From the NCBI GenBank assembly GCA_026545225.1, contig CM048845.1:55094033-55158032 (forward strand): a stretch of 64,000 bases of DNA, in the 5' to 3' direction. The translations under genes and the position numbers were made by a program. The notes under the pieces are model-generated. The model did no database searches, was not told the origin of the DNA, and worked only from the letters and a program-made list of their open reading frames with translations. Shown piece by piece: positions 40,901-55,700 of the stretch. Source of the DNA: Cornus controversa. Taxonomy: Eukaryota > Streptophyta > Magnoliopsida > Cornales > Cornaceae. Each line of letters begins with the position of its first letter. The first letter of the stretch is position 1.

Positions 40901-43900
40901 CTAAAATGCCCCTCGTCACCTAACGTACCTTCCCGGTCTCCGTTTTTGATTTCGAAAACTCCTACGGCTCCAAAATCAATTGTTTTCTTCATTTAGTATT
41001 TCATTTGGCCTAAAAGCAAAAATAAATATTTTCTGAAAAATATCCGATTTTTCAGGCCCACCCGACCCGCGTCTTGGGCCCCACAGACTCGAAATTCTCA
41101 AATTAAACCAAACGGTTCCAAAACCATCCCAAACCTCAAAACACGTCTCCATACTTCTATTTCATCATTAAAACCCTTGGAAAATCACTTCCATAGCTTA
41201 AGTTGATAAATAGAAAGAAAAATGAAAATCGGTTGAAAAGGACCCGGTCTTTACAATAGCAGGGCCACAAGCTTTGCTTTATTCGGTGTACTACGACACC
41301 TGTCAAGGTGGCCTTTTTTTGGTTGGACAGTGGTGCTAGGTGTTGGGACAAAGAAATCACAGGAACATGGAGACCTAATGTGAGACAATAAAACAATCAC
41401 ACACGAACACAAGGTATAGCATGGTTCGACCAAAACTGGCCTACATCCACTGATGAGATGAGATTCCACTATGATTTCGTAGAGATATTACAAGTTTACA
41501 ACATTAGAGTACTAACACCGAGTATATGTCTTTTCACCATGTACCACTCCACGAGTCTGTTCCCTTGCTACCAGTGCTACCGGTGTTTTTTCTACTCTAC
41601 CAACCCATAAACTACCTTTACCCATCAACTCCCTCATGAGACTATATTTCTCTCGATCTCACAAGTCTCAACCCAAAATCTAGGTATCTATTTATAGAGT
41701 TCCAAACCCAATTTCTTGTTCCACAAGGATTACAATTCATTGAAGCTCAAGACTTGTCTTTACAAGAAATTCCCTAACAGAATACAATTCTAAAATAGAA
41801 ACCTAATTAGACTAGGAAGTTGAGATAAAATTTCCAACAATCTCCACCTGGCTCAAATTCCATCAAGTTAATCATCACTTCTCAGAAGATTGATCACTTC
41901 AATCTTGCACACAAACCAATCACTCTTTATGGACTTCCACCCACGGACCGTTCCTATGACCCAGCCTGATTTAGGGACTTCACCTAAGAAGCCAATTCCT
42001 CCTTACTTTTCGGATTGCATGCTAGATGTCACGATCTTCTTGCAAAACTATGATTGTCCACACTGTACGCCACTCTATCAGTCAAACCTCCAAGGCTCCA
42101 CCTTAATTACTCGAGCTCCATGTCATGTAACCTATCATGATTTTCTGGCCATCATGACCAAACAAGCCGATTGATTGACTCCACCTGATACTGAAACCCA
42201 TTGCAAGACTTATTGAGACTCTTTGTGTTTTCTGATACCAGTTTGTTGGTGCAAACGAAACCCCAGGAGCATGGAGACCCAATGTGACACAATAAAACAA
42301 TCACACACAAACACAAGATATAACGTGGTTTGGCCAAAACCAGCTTACATCCACAGATGAGAAGAGATTCCACCATGATTTCGTAGAGATATTACAACAT
42401 TAGAGTACCAACACCGAGTACATGCCTTTTCACCATGTACCACTCCATGAGTCTGTTCCCTCGCTACCAGTGCTACCGGTTGTTTTCCTTCTCTATCAAC
42501 TCATAAACTACCTCTACCCATCAACTCCCTCATGAGACTATATTTCTCTCAATCTCACAAGTCTCAACCCAAAATCTAGGTATCTATTTATAGAGTTTCA
42601 AACCCAATTTCTTGTTGCACAAGGATTACAATTCCTTGAAGCCAAGACTTGTCTTACAAGATATTCCCTAACATAATACAACTCTAAAATAGAAAACTAA
42701 TTAGATTAGGAATTTGAGATAAAAATTTCCAACACTGGGGAGGATATTGACGATTGATAATTTGAGGAGGGGTCGGATTATAGTCAATTGGTGTTGCATG
42801 TGGAAGGAGGGAGAGGAGTTGGTTAGTCATCACATCTTGCATTGCCTAGTGACTATGGATAGCTGGGCCATGATCTTTGCTTTATTCGGTGTTTATTGGG
42901 TTATGCCGGAGTCCTTGAAGAGCACGCTTGAGATTGGGAGAGGCTGTATAGTGTAGAGACAAGCTTGTGATGCTTGGAGGGTGGTACCCCTTTGTATATG
43001 GTGGGGCTTGTGGCGGGAGCGGAACAAACGGTCTTTTGATGGGGGCAGAGGTGCCAATTTGGGTCCTGAAATTTTCTATCGTTCTTTATTCTTTTGGTAC
43101 ATGGGTCAAATTTTAAATCGGTGGGGGATATAGTGAATTTTGTGGATACATTGTTAGAATGTTCACAATCTCTACGCCTTAGGTTTGCTTTTGCTTGCAT
43201 AATTTTTCTTAAGACCTAGGGTCTTTATAGAGTACTTAGAGACTCGTAGAGATTAGGTTTTGAAGAGATTCTCTTTTATTTGGAGAGTGGTGCAGGTCTC
43301 TATTGATCGACATGTAGCCCATGGCCATTAATGGATCCATCAATCAATCAAAGCACCCTGTCTTATTTAAAACAGAAAATTACAATATAGGAAAGTTCCA
43401 AAACACTTTTATGCAATTCAAAAAGGATTTTTATGCATCAAACATTAGATTTAAGAAATCCTAATTGAATGAATGCATATGAGTGTAAACCCTTAGAGGT
43501 GAGCTCATAAGTGAAAGTTGCAATTACTTTTTTGTCCTTGAGTGTAGCTTTGAATTCCAATTCTGCCCTTGGACCGAACAACTAAACTACCTAATTTTTG
43601 AAAAATCTAATCCAAAGATAAAATAAAAATCACAGGCTCCAAGTTTTGAATAAAATTTGCCAACATAATTTTATTGGTCTAACAGTTCAAAAAGAAAAAA
43701 AAAAAAGCAAGTAGAGATATTAAAAATCATTCAATTAAATAGACCACCCCACCTCAGGTACAAACTCAACACACAGAAAAGGAGACTAAGTTCTATCTGA
43801 ATGGTTGCAAGGAATTCACTCATGTTAGCTAGGCCATCTAGGTCTTCATTAATTGATCTCCAGATTCAATGCACTCCCACCCCAATTCTCTCTAATGTCA

Positions 43901-46124
43901 TGCATCAAATTCCTATTTAGCCAGTAACTTAAACTTACGATCAAATCCAACTAACGACCACAGAAGAAGCCCTCTCAGTCAAGAAGCTAGAAATACCCCA
44001 AACAAACTGCCTTCCTCAACCTTCTAGATTAGTGGGACTGCAGACTTTGACGGCAAACCCAATGCAAACCAGTGTCGAAAAAGGAAACTGATATCACCAT
44101 GATCTTTGAAGAGAATAAAAATTATTTATATGTTGACTGGATGAGGTAGATGCCTCCGAGACACGGGGCAGATCAAAATGTAGTTTCCTTAGCATTTAAG
44201 TTTGTGCTTATTCAGTGGGGTTGGATGACTCGGACTTACATTGGTTGAGTGGTTTTCAACCTGACACAATCTGTTTCTTGTCTTTAGTCGTGCTTCCCCT
44301 TTGTGTGGATTGTCCTCGCATTCCCTATATTAAAAAGCATTCACAATGTGATGGTACACTGGCATATCATGGATTGTAAGTACCCCTATTAGACTCGTTT
44401 GTTTGTGCTTTGCTTAAAGGTTCTACTTATGTTATATGATTTTATTTCTTAGAGCTTTCCTGAGAAGCAATTAGTTGATAATTCTATTGACTTGCTTTTG
44501 GCCTAAATTTTATCATACATGTTTTCTGAATCACTCTCTCTCTCTCTCTCTCTCCCTCCAATTGAAAACCTGTGCTATAATTTCTCTCCTCTATACATTG
44601 CAACAACATTTATTTAAAGCTTATTGTGAATTTTGATGCAGTTGATTGGGCTTACTGATGCAGACAAGGAAGCTCTGGCATTACTTATTCAAGCTGCAGC
44701 AATCATGGATGAAATTTTTTACCTGCAGGTTGTATGAGTAAACACAGGCTGCTTCATATCTAAATGCTACAAGACTACCCCATAGATGAGCACTAGTCAA
44801 GAGATTTTAACTCCTATTTAGATATCCAGATCAGGTCTTCCTTTTGTGTTGTGAGTAAAAGAAAAATGTTTGGAGCAGTTCCATGCAAACTGGATACTTT
44901 CACCCTGAGATAATGCAGATGATGTGGCTCCACTTGTCTCCTTTAGTTTAAAAAAAAGTGACCCTCATTCTTCCATTTACTATATATGTATCCTTTCATT
45001 GCCACATCTGTCAGTGCGTGTTTTTTTTCCCTAGTTGGTACACACACACCCACCTCCAAAGAATTGTTTGCACCCAAGAGTACTTGATCCTTAGACCTAA
45101 TGCTTGCTGGGCACTAGGGCCAAGTTCTTTATCCACTTGAGCCAGCCCCTTGGGGTTGTCAGCAAGTGTTTTCAGTCTGTATGTTAGGAATGGTTAATAA
45201 AAATGTAAAACTTTTGAAAATTTTGAAATTCAATTCTTAAAAGAGCAACACAATTTAAGCTGCACTGGCTTTGTGCACTCCATGTTAGACTGGAAAGAAC
45301 ATTTACAAAAACGAGAGGAAAATGCATGTATGAAGGTGGTTCAAATCTTTATATTCTCTCTAGAAACTTGTAATATTTTTGGAATGTGCAAGTTTTGGAT
45401 TCTAGCCTTCCACATGTTTAATATCATCCCCTATTGAACCTGAATATAGAAACAAGTGCAGACAAAAAATGAAGAAGAATTAGTTCACTTTCAATATGAT
45501 CCAGGTAGTCAGAAAGGGGAAAAAGTGATTTGAACTCTATATATGGTGACAGTAAACCTTCATTTATGATGCCCTGGTACATGGTAGGAAACATATGTGA
45601 GATGGATCAGGTAGGTGATATCATGCTTCACTTATCGCAAAAGTGGAATTGTTAGATTTGTCATGTATACAACCTTGGAGCTTAAAGTCTCAAAACAGAA
45701 AGTGCTTCCAATTTCTGGAAAATGGGGTTGGAATCTCTCTGTTAACCATCTTTTATATATATTTTTTTACGTTAGACTTCTTTTATTTCTTAATTATTTG
45801 CACGAGTCCTCTCAAGTAATTGTTTGCATCAAAGTGCATAACAAGGAGCTATGCTGCTGAAATAAACTCTCTACCTCAATTTGTTAACCTCAGTATTTTC
45901 AATACCAGTGGAGGGGTCTGATTAGCAATTCTCCTTCTCCTCCTTCTTATCCTTTTCTTTTCTGTAATCAGGTTTGGTACAGTAATCCAACTTTAAGGGA
46001 TTGGTTAAAGGAGCATGCTGATATATCTCCTCTTGACAAGTTAAAGTGGATGTATTATTTGATTAATGGAAGTCCATGGTAAGTTTACACCCAGAAAATT
46101 GCTCTTGTAGGCTATCTATCTGTA

Positions 46125-46176
<52 letters not shown>

Positions 46177-49100
46177 TTAATATAGAACTGCAAATTGGCA
46201 AATGTAGGAAAATTTTGAAAACTTTCCACCAGTCAAAGGAAATAAATAATTTTCTCTATATAAACCTACCAGTTCCCTATCTACAAATATGACTTGATGC
46301 CCAGATATAATCAAGGAGTCTGAATAGAGATGCAAGTAGAAATAAAGTTTCAGCATACATATAGGCAGCATAATGACTATGGGCATATGGAATCAATGTT
46401 TAGTTTTCTATTAATATATACTGAACCAGGAGGGTGAACATTCTTAGCATACTTTCAGATTAACTTTAGAAGGAAGATTGGGGGTTCAATTATTAAGAAA
46501 ATAATTTTTTTTTTTACAAGTATTAAGAAAAGACAATTTTGCCACATCATAGTCATAATGAGAAAGACTGTAATCTGAAAGGATCATTGGTAGCATTATC
46601 TCTTAATTTTTTACATTTGTGATAGGGTTGGGTCTATGGATTGGTTTAAGTTAAATTCTTCGTAATTATGTTGGGTCTCAATGAGTCAAATAAAGATATG
46701 ACCGAAAGGCCGGCAGTTCTGGAATTATGTTGGGTCTGGATATGGACTGTAGTTATGACATGTGGCTCCAATCTTAGATTACGTTATTGAGTTCTTATAT
46801 GGAGTTTTTAGCAAGTCTAAAATAGTCTTATAAAGCACTGATACGGATCTATCAAGTGCTAGTGAGTTTGATTGATCGAAGCTCACTGGACTAGGTTCGA
46901 TCAATCAAATCTAATTTGGATCTATCAAACTAGTCAGGAAGGCAGTTTCCAAAAAGGTTTTAAACTCTTAAACCTAATCTTTTCAGCCTCAAAACTCCTA
47001 TATAAAGACCCAATGCTTTTTGAAAAATATACCAAGCATATTAAGGCACTGAGAGGCATTAGTGCATTCTAGCAATCAAATTGCTAGAACTTCTGTTTAT
47101 TTCATTCGTTATAATATCCTGTACATCTGACCCTCCTAGACTCCGCAATGGCGGGTGCCTGCTGCACTGAGTTTGCCCTTATAATATCATGTAGATGATA
47201 AGTGTTCTTGAGTGTTGATCATCTATAATCCTAGAGCTTCAAGAATTTAACACTAGACAATCCACAAAACCTACGAGTTGGATGACTAGTATTGGATGTT
47301 AAACACAATTTGAAGAGAAAATCGCGTGAGGAGCAGATTTATTACTTGACAAAAACAGTGTCCGAGGAGGAACAATTGGCATAAGTTTGATTTAAGGTAA
47401 CTTAGGTGATTCTAGGGTTTAGAATCTGATACCTAAGGTTGAAATACCTTTCTTCTATAGTAGATTTGATCTGTGTCTCATGGTTTTTTCCCAATGTGGT
47501 TTTCCACATAATTTCGTGTTTTGTGTGGCATGCTATATATATAGAATTCTGCACTATGCTGATTTTTACATGCTTGATTAGTTTTATTTAGATTTTAGTT
47601 TATCAGAGTTAGTTGAAATTTGAAAATCAGTTAAAAGTAGGTAACTTCATTTTTTAGACCTATTCACCTCCCCTCTAGGTTAAGTGTGGGATTTTTCTGC
47701 ACTATGCTGATTTTTACATGCTTGATTAGTTTTATTTAAATTTTAGTTTATCGGAGTTAGTTGAAATTTGAAAATCAGTTAAAAGTAGTTAGTTTATTTT
47801 TTAGACCTATTTACCTCCCCTCTAGTTTAAGTGTGGGATTGTGCATACTCTGAAGTATCAAAGCTTAAGGTGCCAGTCCAATCCCTCAAGTTCTTCCATC
47901 TACTCGTCCTCCATCAAATAAATCATTGGTTCTGTACATTATTCATTTGCTTATTTTACCAAAGGACTGTGGAAGTTTTGGCAGTTGGCTACTTTTCTTT
48001 ACCATATGCTTACAATTCGTTATTCGCAGTCAACTGTATGTAATTTTCTTACCTGATGTGTAGCACTTGGTGCTGCTGTTTCCAGTACTAGCAGCTGGTT
48101 TGTTTTTCATTCTAATAATTGCAATCAAGATGCTACCAATACTGCATTTGCTAAGATCAGCAACAATTTGCTGCTATAAGAAGCCATTTAGGCTTTCGCA
48201 GATTGGTGTTTGAAAAAGAAGAGAAAAATGGAAGAAATATAAAAGGAAGAAAAATTTATGAGTTATAGAGTGGGGAAAAACATGTCTAGGCTACAATTCT
48301 CGTTTCCAGGTATATATTGTTGCAGATTATGGGAATGTTAGAGCTGGCACTAATTGAGCATAAGAAAGGAGAAAAGCAGTGATTGCAACTGTGAGAAAGA
48401 GTGGTTGTGCTTTATTTTATCGGTGTGGAAGGATAAAGGAAGAGCAAGAAGGGCATGGGTAGAGGTAGTAAGAAAATACATGGTGTCATGTGAATTGAAA
48501 GCATGGTTCTAGATAGAGTAAAAGGGCAAAATTGATGTATGCCCATTAATGGCTGGAAAGGCTATGATGAGTCAAAGTCGATAACTGAGTTTATCATAGT
48601 GATGAAACTAATCTATATAGTCTTTAAGATCCTTTACACCACAACAAAAAAGAAAAAGAAAAAAGAAAATAGAAAAAAAAAGCGCAGTTTTGTGAATTCC
48701 CCATGAACTGATTTTATGATTTTTAAACAGTACATCAATTGCTTACTCATGCTTTCTCATAGACAGTCCTTTCATTAATGACTCTTGTTGGCAATTCATG
48801 GTACTGATTGATATTCAAAATGGAGTCTAGTCTTCAGAAAAAGAATGCATTGTGTCATCTCAAAAGTAGGTGAATTATAGCTACACATTAAACTTCATAT
48901 AAACTATTATATTTCATACCCATGGTGAGCATAGTCTCATTGTTAAGTGCATATTTATTCACAACAGTTTTAGATCAAATAACAAAAGATATCCAAAAAG
49001 AGATTATGGGGCATGTTGTTTGCTGATGACATAGTTGTTTTGGATATTTCTAAGGAAGCCTTAGCAATAACATTAGACAAAAAGAAAAGCCTTAGAAGTG

Positions 49101-49698
49101 AGAAGCCTAAAAATTAGTAGGACTAAAACATAATTCATGGCATATAAGTTTAATAAAGTTGTTGATGACAACAATATAACTATCATAATTCAAGCCTAAG
49201 GGTTACTAAAAAATAGCCATTTTTCATTTTTAGGATTCGTAATATAACAAGATGGAGATATAGGTGATGATGTAATAAGTAGGATTTTAGCAAGTTGGAC
49301 AAAATGGAAACAAGCTAGTGGTATTCTATGTGACAAATGAATACCAACAAGTTAAAAGGAAAATTTTATACGAAGGTTGTTAAGCTAACTATATTATATG
49401 GAGCAAATGTTGGGTGTTAAAAAAGAAATAAGAACAATGCATTCATGTAGTTGAAGTGAGAATGTTAAGATGGATGATAGGAGTGAATAGAAAAAAAAGA
49501 AGATTAATAATCAACATGTGAGGGGAAAACTAGGAGTGACACCTATTAATGATAAAAATAAGAGAGAGTATATTTAGGTGTTATGGTCATATACAATGGA
49601 GACCCTTGGATGTGTTAGTAAGAAAAGGTAGATTAAGTTGCATACATGGTAAGGACAATGATGCTGACCAAAACTTATGTTGGATGAAGTAATTAGAA

Positions 49699-49749
<51 letters not shown>

Positions 49750-52700
49750 CAGGAGATATGAATTGTAATAGAAAAGAGTGGAAAAAGAGAATTCATGCGG
49801 CCGACCGGCTTTCATGTGGGATAAAGGTAACTATGATGATAATGATGGTGGTGAGCATAGTTTTAAGGCGAGGCAGTTGTAATGCATCTTGATGGTTGAG
49901 ACTTGAGACCTAAACCATTAAGAAAAGGCTTGCAAAGCTTACACTTCGTCGTCCAAGGCTGAATTGAAGGTGTAACTTTTGCACTTTTTTATGTATCTAA
50001 TACTTTTTATTTTTCTTGTAATTTTTAAGTGACCAACAATGTTAATTTTGCAGCTTTTTGTATTAAATAATTATTTTGAACATGTTTATTTTTCTATAAT
50101 CAAGTTGATTGAAACGTATTTTGGTAGTTTTTTAGTTTTTTGTGAAATCTTAGTATAAACTATCTAGTTATGGTGGAACATTAATATATTTCTTTGCTAA
50201 GTTATCAAGTTATTTTTTTTTTAAATGAAAAATGTTCATATGTTTTTGTCTATTGATTCCCCATTCTTTAATATAACTAATGGTCATATATATTTGTAAA
50301 ATTGATGAATTTAAAGGTTTTTGCCTAACCTATTTGGCAATAAAATGCATCACCTATACTCCTTTTGAAACTATGATAGTGAATATCGAGCATGATATTT
50401 GTCAATTTAGTTCCATTCAGCTGACATTTTTGTGAGTTGCGCAGTGCGGAAGTGGCATGGAAGTTCAATCTTAATAGTAAAACATAGAGGGGGGTGAATA
50501 GCTCTAGTTTGCTCGTTTTCAGATTTTTTATTTTTATTTTAACCGATTAATGCATTATAAATCAATCACACACAAGTAATAAAAATAAAGTAGAATAAAG
50601 TAAGAGAAGTAGAGAGATGACCCCATGATTTTTTACGTGGAAACCTCTGCAAGTAAAAACCATGAAGACTAGCCATCTCAGATAAATCAATCCACTATCT
50701 CGTTGCAAAGTTACACTGACTCGGACCCAGATTGATATCCACTGTACTTTGTTAAGATCTAGTTGCTGAACAGCTCAGGCTTACTCTTGCAACTCCATTT
50801 TCAGTTGTTGCAGACTCCAGGCTTACACCCGTGATCTTGCAAATGGGTTGTGTGTAGAACACGATCGCTCCGCGAACAATCTTTTCCTTTCGTAGTGACT
50901 GATCTCCCTTTGTTCCACTAACAAGTGCGAAGATGCAATAGAAATCTGCTGCTCTGATTGAACTAAGTAATTCGTATGAATTTCGCAATACCGTCGATTA
51001 TATATAGAACACCATACAAAACACTTAACATGTACGTGTGTGCTCAAAATAAAAAAAAAAACAATTAAGAAAAATCAACACTGATTGATTTTTCTCTTAA
51101 AACTCACTCAAAGCTCTTTTAATAGTGTCTCTTACAAATCTTAGCAAAAAGAAAAGTTTATATAAACAAGTGAGTCCTTAAAGCTGATGAAAAAGTAGTT
51201 TGAAAACACTATTGGACGTCTCTTGTATTTGGGTTGAAATAGGAGAAAAACAAGTCTTTAAAACACACTTGAACACCTTCAACTGGTTGGGGATTTTTAC
51301 CATCCGGTTGAGTAGCACACTCCAGTACAACCGGTTGGAGAAAAGTCCCAACTGGTTGAGATGCATTTTGGAAAAAGTTTTAGTCCAGAACCAAGTACAA
51401 CCGGTTGGGAAAAAGCTAACCGGTTGAGAAATGTTCTGTTTGACACTGCCAATTTTCCAGAACCTTTACTCAACCCAATTTTAAAAAAACAAGCTTACAC
51501 ACACTCACTTACCTCTTCTAACTGACGTCCAAATCCAATCGATAGGTATTGAGCTCATGTCGAACACTTGCCGTTCAGCTTCCAAAATCATCAACTCATG
51601 ATAAACAAAAATTATAACTCGATTTATCACATTGTGACACTGAAATTGCCGACACAAAAACTAAGTTTCTCACAATTTTCACCCGTCTTGGGTGCAAAGT
51701 AATTGTTTCATCGATCTTAACCTTTTTAGAGGCAGATAAAATTGATCCACTATAGTCGGTATCTTGATCTAACACTCAGTCATTATGCTGAATGTATGTA
51801 TTTTGTAACATGAACTTTCCTGGTCTCTTGAGATCTAATAAATTTCTGCTATGGCATTAGGAGTTAGGACTTCTGACTACATTCTGATTTTGTAGGCTCT
51901 TCTTAAAATGCTCACGAACAGTACATCCACTGCCTCTCCCATATTGAAACTTTTGGAGGCCTATATTATAGACTGCTGAATATGCTTTTTTGCAGGTTAT
52001 CTGGAGAGATTTTTTTGTAGTTAATATTACGTAAGGATTTAAATTAAATGCTACTGATCTTATCTGAGAAGTTTTTTAGGCTAAGCTCCAAGTCTTCTAT
52101 TCTTAAGATTCTGAGTCGCTATCTAGTGAAGTTATTTCTTCTGTGCATATGGTTCGTTGTTCTGTAAAAGAAATATATGGTGTATTAAATTCATTTATTT
52201 CTTAACAGGTCTTCCCTAGATGAAAATGAGGCATTTTTGACAACTGCAGACTCAGCCATTAAGTTGCTTCCCAAAGCTACAAAGCCGTTAAAAGGGTGGA
52301 AGGGGCTTGAATATAGGGCTGCTTTTCCGATGCTGAAACCACCTGGTGCAAATTTCTATCCCCCAGATATGGACAAAATGGTATAGGATGGGATGTTTCA
52401 TCACATGCTTATAAAATATATTGATCTACAAAGCATCCCCTGATTTACTTTTGTGACCCTATCTCAAAATTTGCAACATTGGCCATCATTTATAATTCAT
52501 CTACTTTCATTTCCAGCCTGAAAACTAACTGGTCTCTTTCTTGTTATAGGAGTTTAAGTTATGGAAGGATAGTCTTAAGGAGGATGAGAAAAACGATGCA
52601 ACAGGCTTTTTCACTGTTATCAAAAGGCATAGTGAATTCAGTTTGGACACATCACTTTCTGAAAATAGAGCAGGTAGCACTAATCATTTGGTGGGGTATG

Positions 52701-55700
52701 CTCATGATCTTTATAGCGTTCCTTACTCTCAGGAGTATAAGCCTTTCCTTGCCAAAGCTGCTGAATTACTGCATAAAGCAGGAGACTTGACCAGCTCACC
52801 TAGGTCTAATGCTCGTTTGTTTCCTATTGTTCTTTGCTCATTCGTTAGAAATCATAGATTACTGGAAGTTCTGTGGTTCTAATGGAAAAATTCTTGCGTT
52901 GTGTAGTTTGAAGACGTTATTACATAGCAAGGCTGATGCTTTTCTTTCAAATGACTACTATGACTCAGATATCGCCTGGATGGAATTGGTTAGTATATTG
53001 TTTATATTTAATCCAACAAATTTTATTTAGTGCATACAATGCAGGTACATTGCTTTATTTGCTTGTAGCATAGTGTTTCTATGTTAATTCTTGAAATAGC
53101 TTCACTGTGACCATATTAGCAGAAAGCTTATTGATGTTATCTTTTTATGATGAAAAATTTCCTAGTAAGTTAAGCAAGACATCAAGAAATGGTAGTTGCA
53201 GGAATCTTCTTTCTTACTCTTCTTTTCTTTCTTTTTTTTTTCTTTTTTTTTGTTCTTTTAATTTGGTATTAATAATCTTCTGTACAGTAGTGGTTGCACT
53301 CAAAAACAGTGATCCTGCTTTTATTCCTGTGTGACTATTGTGATAGAGCTTTCATTTAACATAAGAAAGTCTGAGAAACTCGAAGTACCTTTATGATATA
53401 ATAGCATACTTGGTACAGCTTAAAAAATAAATAATAGGGCTTTCTTGGTTCTTTTTATTGAGTAAAAGAGTTACCTATTAATTGCTCTTCACACAAATAT
53501 TGACTACTTGGGCCTTGGCGCAACGGTAAGGTTGCTTCATTGTGACCTGGAGGTCACGGGTTCGAAACGAGAAACAACCTCTCTGCATGTAGAGGTAAGG
53601 CTGCATACATCTAACCCTCCCCAAACCTTGCAATGGCGGGAACCTCGTGCACTGGGCTAGCCCTTTTTACAAATATTGACTACGTAAGTTTTGCTACAAC
53701 AGCTCTCTAGTACTTCAAATAATACAACTAATGGATAATAGAACTCTGGCAAACGTAAAACTCAAAATAAAAGAATAAGAGGGCAAGTGATTGCCAATTT
53801 GCCTTGAATTATTTTCTTTCAATTGGAACGTCTTCTTAATTGAGTGGGCTTACAATCCTTGCATTGGTCTTACAAAGCCTATCATATTTGTCTAGCATAT
53901 CAATAAACAATACACTATGAGCATATGATTATATAAATTTCATTTTGCATTTGATATATGTTTGGATACTTAGAATATTGGATACATATAATATTTTGGA
54001 TGGAATTTGTGTAATTATCATTAATTCAAACATATAAATATATCTGGGTGTAAAGATTAGTGTGTCTCATTCTCTCTAATCCCTTTCCACGTTCTTTATT
54101 TCTCTCATTATCTCCCCTTTCTCTCCTCTAACCATGAATATCAACTATGTTTTACTTTCTAGTCGAGTTTTTAGTTAGGGCTTCTATTTTTTTCCTTTAG
54201 TGAGCTGACTTTATGCATTCACAACACTCGGAAATTTGTAAGGATTTCTGTTTTCATTTTAATTTTTTTTTTTTTAAGGACTCTAAGTTGGATATTACAA
54301 TTGGCCCATATGAAACCTATGAAGATGCACATTTTGGATACAAGGTACTAGCTCCTTCTTTTGCACCCTTGTTTCTCTTTTATCTATAATAGTTCAAGCC
54401 AGTCCTTCAACCTCGGTGTAGATCTGAAATTGGTTATGAATTTTGTTTTGCTATGATGTATATTTGATTTTAATCCAGTGTGTATATAAAATTCTCCACT
54501 TGGACAAGGATTCACAAAATTTGAATGAGCAATTCGTGAACTCCTCATAATAGAAAGGCGTGGCTTGTTGATTTGCTTAATGAAGTTATCTAAGGATGGC
54601 ACAATTAAATTTTATTATCCTCTGGGTTATTAATTGTAAAGTTCTATCTCAAACTCAGGTGCTTATGTTGGGTGTGGTATCTATCTGCAATGGATTCACC
54701 AAAATTGGGCATAGCTAAATATTTACAATTCAGTTGAACTCAGCAAACACTTGTACCAACTGTTAAGCGTCCACTACATGAATTATGTTTTGTCATTCTG
54801 CTTTGTCTGTGACCAAAACTTCATTTAAACCACATTAATTTTGGTTTGTCCCTGTGAGGTCAACAGGACTTTGGTTGACAAATTTCATACAAAACGGAGT
54901 CTGTAAATTTTGATTTTCACTTTTTGTTTATCTTTTAAAATTTAGTTAAGTTAGTTTAGTTGAGTTCCGTTGTCCAAGGAAAAATTGGAGAATTTAAATC
55001 TTTAGCAAGGCGAAAATGGTAAATTTAACTCTCAATATTGTGTTCTCACCAATTTAGGATTCATATGCATTTATTTGTATGATTAAACATGTTAGGGTTC
55101 TAAAATGCATGTTTTGATCCATAAAAATGTGTTTTGGAATGTATAAAATTGTTTTGAAAAGTTAAATCCTAATTGGACTAGTACTAGAAGTTCGATCGAT
55201 CGAAGGATCAATCGAGTCTCAGTATCTCGCTATGGTTTCTTACCATAAAGGCAGGACTAGAATGAGGACTTGTAGTTTCCTCTATGAGCTTCTTGTCTAG
55301 AAGTTCTTTAATTTGCACATCAAACTCATCTATATCCATTTTGGTATAGATCATTGGTTTAAACCTAATAATTACATTAGGATTTCTTAATTTTAGGTTA
55401 CAGTATTGTGGACTTCGAGACCATAAGATTAAAGGGTCTTTACTGAAATTTGGTTTAAGAATTTTATAAATCCAGTGTGATTCACTAACTAGGTTAATGA
55501 TGGGAGTGATCTCACCATGCTTGGTTGGCACAAACCCTTTATCACATTTATATTTATGTTGTTCAAGTAGAAGAATATGAATTGACTTATTGTTTAGAGT
55601 TAAAGCAACAGAAGTAGGATATATATGCATGGGGATATAGGTATTGATAAATTCTGTGTCGATAAGGAAATCGCCATGCATGTATGGAAAGCAAAGAATC

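Noticed and set aside
53508..53668. tRNA gene
   Set aside because: A- and B-boxes are present but no cloverleaf can be completed; length, 3' tail and target duplication fit a SINE.
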